Shown here one piece after another: positions 6,127-6,922 of a DNA stretch of 6,922 bases. The stretch spans positions 1 through 6,922 of the forward strand of contig NZ_JAWWCF010000164.1 of the NCBI RefSeq assembly GCF_033720595.1, read 5' to 3'. Positions within the stretch are counted from its first letter, which is position 1. Each line of letters begins with the position of its first letter. The notes beneath the pieces were generated by a model that saw nothing but the letters and a program-made list of their open reading frames with translations, was not told the DNA's origin and did not search any database. The position numbers and the translations under genes are program-made. This stretch comes from Lishizhenia sp033720595 (GTDB taxonomy: Bacteria > Bacteroidota > Bacteroidia > Flavobacteriales_D > Crocinitomicaceae).

Positions 6127-6922
6127 TTACTCGTCATCTAAAACTGCTCTAAGCTTTTGTCTTAATTGACGGTTATAGGTCTCTAATAAGTACTTAAAGT
6201 AATTTTTGGTACTCTTAGCTATCAATTTTGTATACTGCTTCAAACGGTGCTCTATATGCTCTTGTAAGCTTTCCATAATTTCTAGCGCATCGTAAAAGTC
6301 TGTTGCTTTATCTTTAATGGCATCAAAGTGATTGTCTACCGATAAATCAACTGCTTTTTTACCCGGTCTACCTTCATCTACCAAATCTTCGTAAACTTCC
6401 TTCATCTTAAACTTGTTGATGATGTCCATGTCTACTCTGTGCTGAATACGCTTTGGCAATTCAAAAGCAGCTTCAAATTGTAAATCATCTTGCTCAGACA
6501 AACGAGATTCCAAGAATCTATCTGGGAATTGGAAAGCATCCTGCCAGTTGATATAATCTTGCCATAAACCGAAACGTCTTACGTTGTTTCCTAAGTCTAT
6601 CAATAAGAATTCATCCTTCTGAGGTAACTTTCTTGAACCACGACCAATCATTTGGTGATACAAGGTCAACGAACGTGTTGCTCTGTTCAAAATAATCGTT
6701 TCTACCGTTGGTTCATCGAAACCGGTTGTTAAGATACCTACAGATGTTAGGATGGCATCAGGAGTTTCCTTAAACCAAGATAAAGTATCTTTTCTATCCT
6801 TATCTGAGAACGTACTGTCTAAGTGTTTAATCTTAAATCCTCTTTTCTCAAAGGTTTCTCTCACGCGAATAGATGTTTCTATTCCTGAGTTAAAAATCAA
6901 TGTTTTCTTTCCTAAGGCAACT
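6127..6922 (-). CDS. Superfamily 2 DEAD/DEAH-type helicase, C-terminal part (5' end outside window)
   Basis: The last 264 codons of an ATP-dependent nucleic acid helicase. The frame is open to the right edge: V-A-L-G-K-K-T precedes the TTG at 6900, so that codon is internal. Counting from the edge, GKKTLIFNSG (4-13) is the start of the second RecA-like domain, ILTTGFDEP (63-71) is motif V, and Q90-M-I-G-R-G-S-R97 is motif VI with its arginine finger. FLLIDLGNNVRRFG (105-118) closes the helicase domain. The remaining part, about 145 residues, is charged and helical, probably an accessory C-terminal domain. The pattern fits SSL2/RAD25-like (COG1061) superfamily 2 proteins. The Walker A and DEAD/DEAH motifs would be outside the window. 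It ends with a strong terminator. Substrate (DNA or RNA) and role, such as repair or part of a defence system, cannot be decided here. Confidence 0.9.
   Translation of the reverse strand, partial: VALGKKTLIFNSGIETSIRVRETFEKRGFKIKHLDSTFSDKDRKDTLSWFKETPDAILTSVGILTTGFDEPTVETIILNRATRSLTLYHQMIGRGSRKLPQKDEFLLIDLGNNVRRFGLWQDYINWQDAFQFPDRFLESRLSEQDDLQFEAAFELPKRIQHRVDMDIINKFKMKEVYEDLVDEGRPGKKAVDLSVDNHFDAIKDKATDFYDALEIMESLQEHIEHRLKQYTKLIAKSTKNYFKYLLETYNRQLRQKLRAVLDDE

Overview
The window is AT-rich and looks like a chromosomal stretch of a member of the Bacteroidota, probably flavobacterium-like. Four things support this: a DUF4846 lipoprotein (a family I associate with Bacteroidota), many short lipoproteins with C-terminal lipobox cysteines, no Shine-Dalgarno sequences before the starts, and one promoter candidate of the Bacteroidota type (TTTG, then TAnnTTTG). 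No mobile element, tRNA, rRNA or CRISPR array was seen.

Left part (1-1716). The C-terminal half of a major facilitator superfamily transporter runs in from the left edge. It is followed after 4 bp by a lipoprotein of the archaemetzincin (peptidase M54) family, with its catalytic and structural zinc motifs intact. A 101-residue protein with three membrane segments follows, behind its own candidate promoter.

Middle (1717-5663). A 216-bp intergenic stretch holds two inverted repeats; the second is a likely terminator. Then comes a probable four-gene operon. It starts with a DUF4846 lipoprotein, which has a Cys/His arrangement resembling papain-like hydrolases. Three tandem lipoproteins follow that are clearly paralogues of one another and match no family I recognise. 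The three are chained by ATGA stop/start overlaps, so they are probably made together in related amounts. They share an N-terminal NW-x-E-x-L-x-G-[FY]-G motif, a C-terminal Y-[KE]-D-S-[LI] motif and a late A-R pair, but their C-terminal tails are unrelated. This trio is the most novel part of the window. The third gene also contains a perfect 24-bp palindrome inside its coding sequence.

Right part (5664-6922). Two genes lie on the minus strand: a small DUF1801 (YdhG-like) protein that meets the lipoprotein operon tail-to-tail with only 8 bp between them, and the C-terminal part of a superfamily 2 DEAD/DEAH-type helicase running off the right edge. A strong minus-strand terminator separates them.
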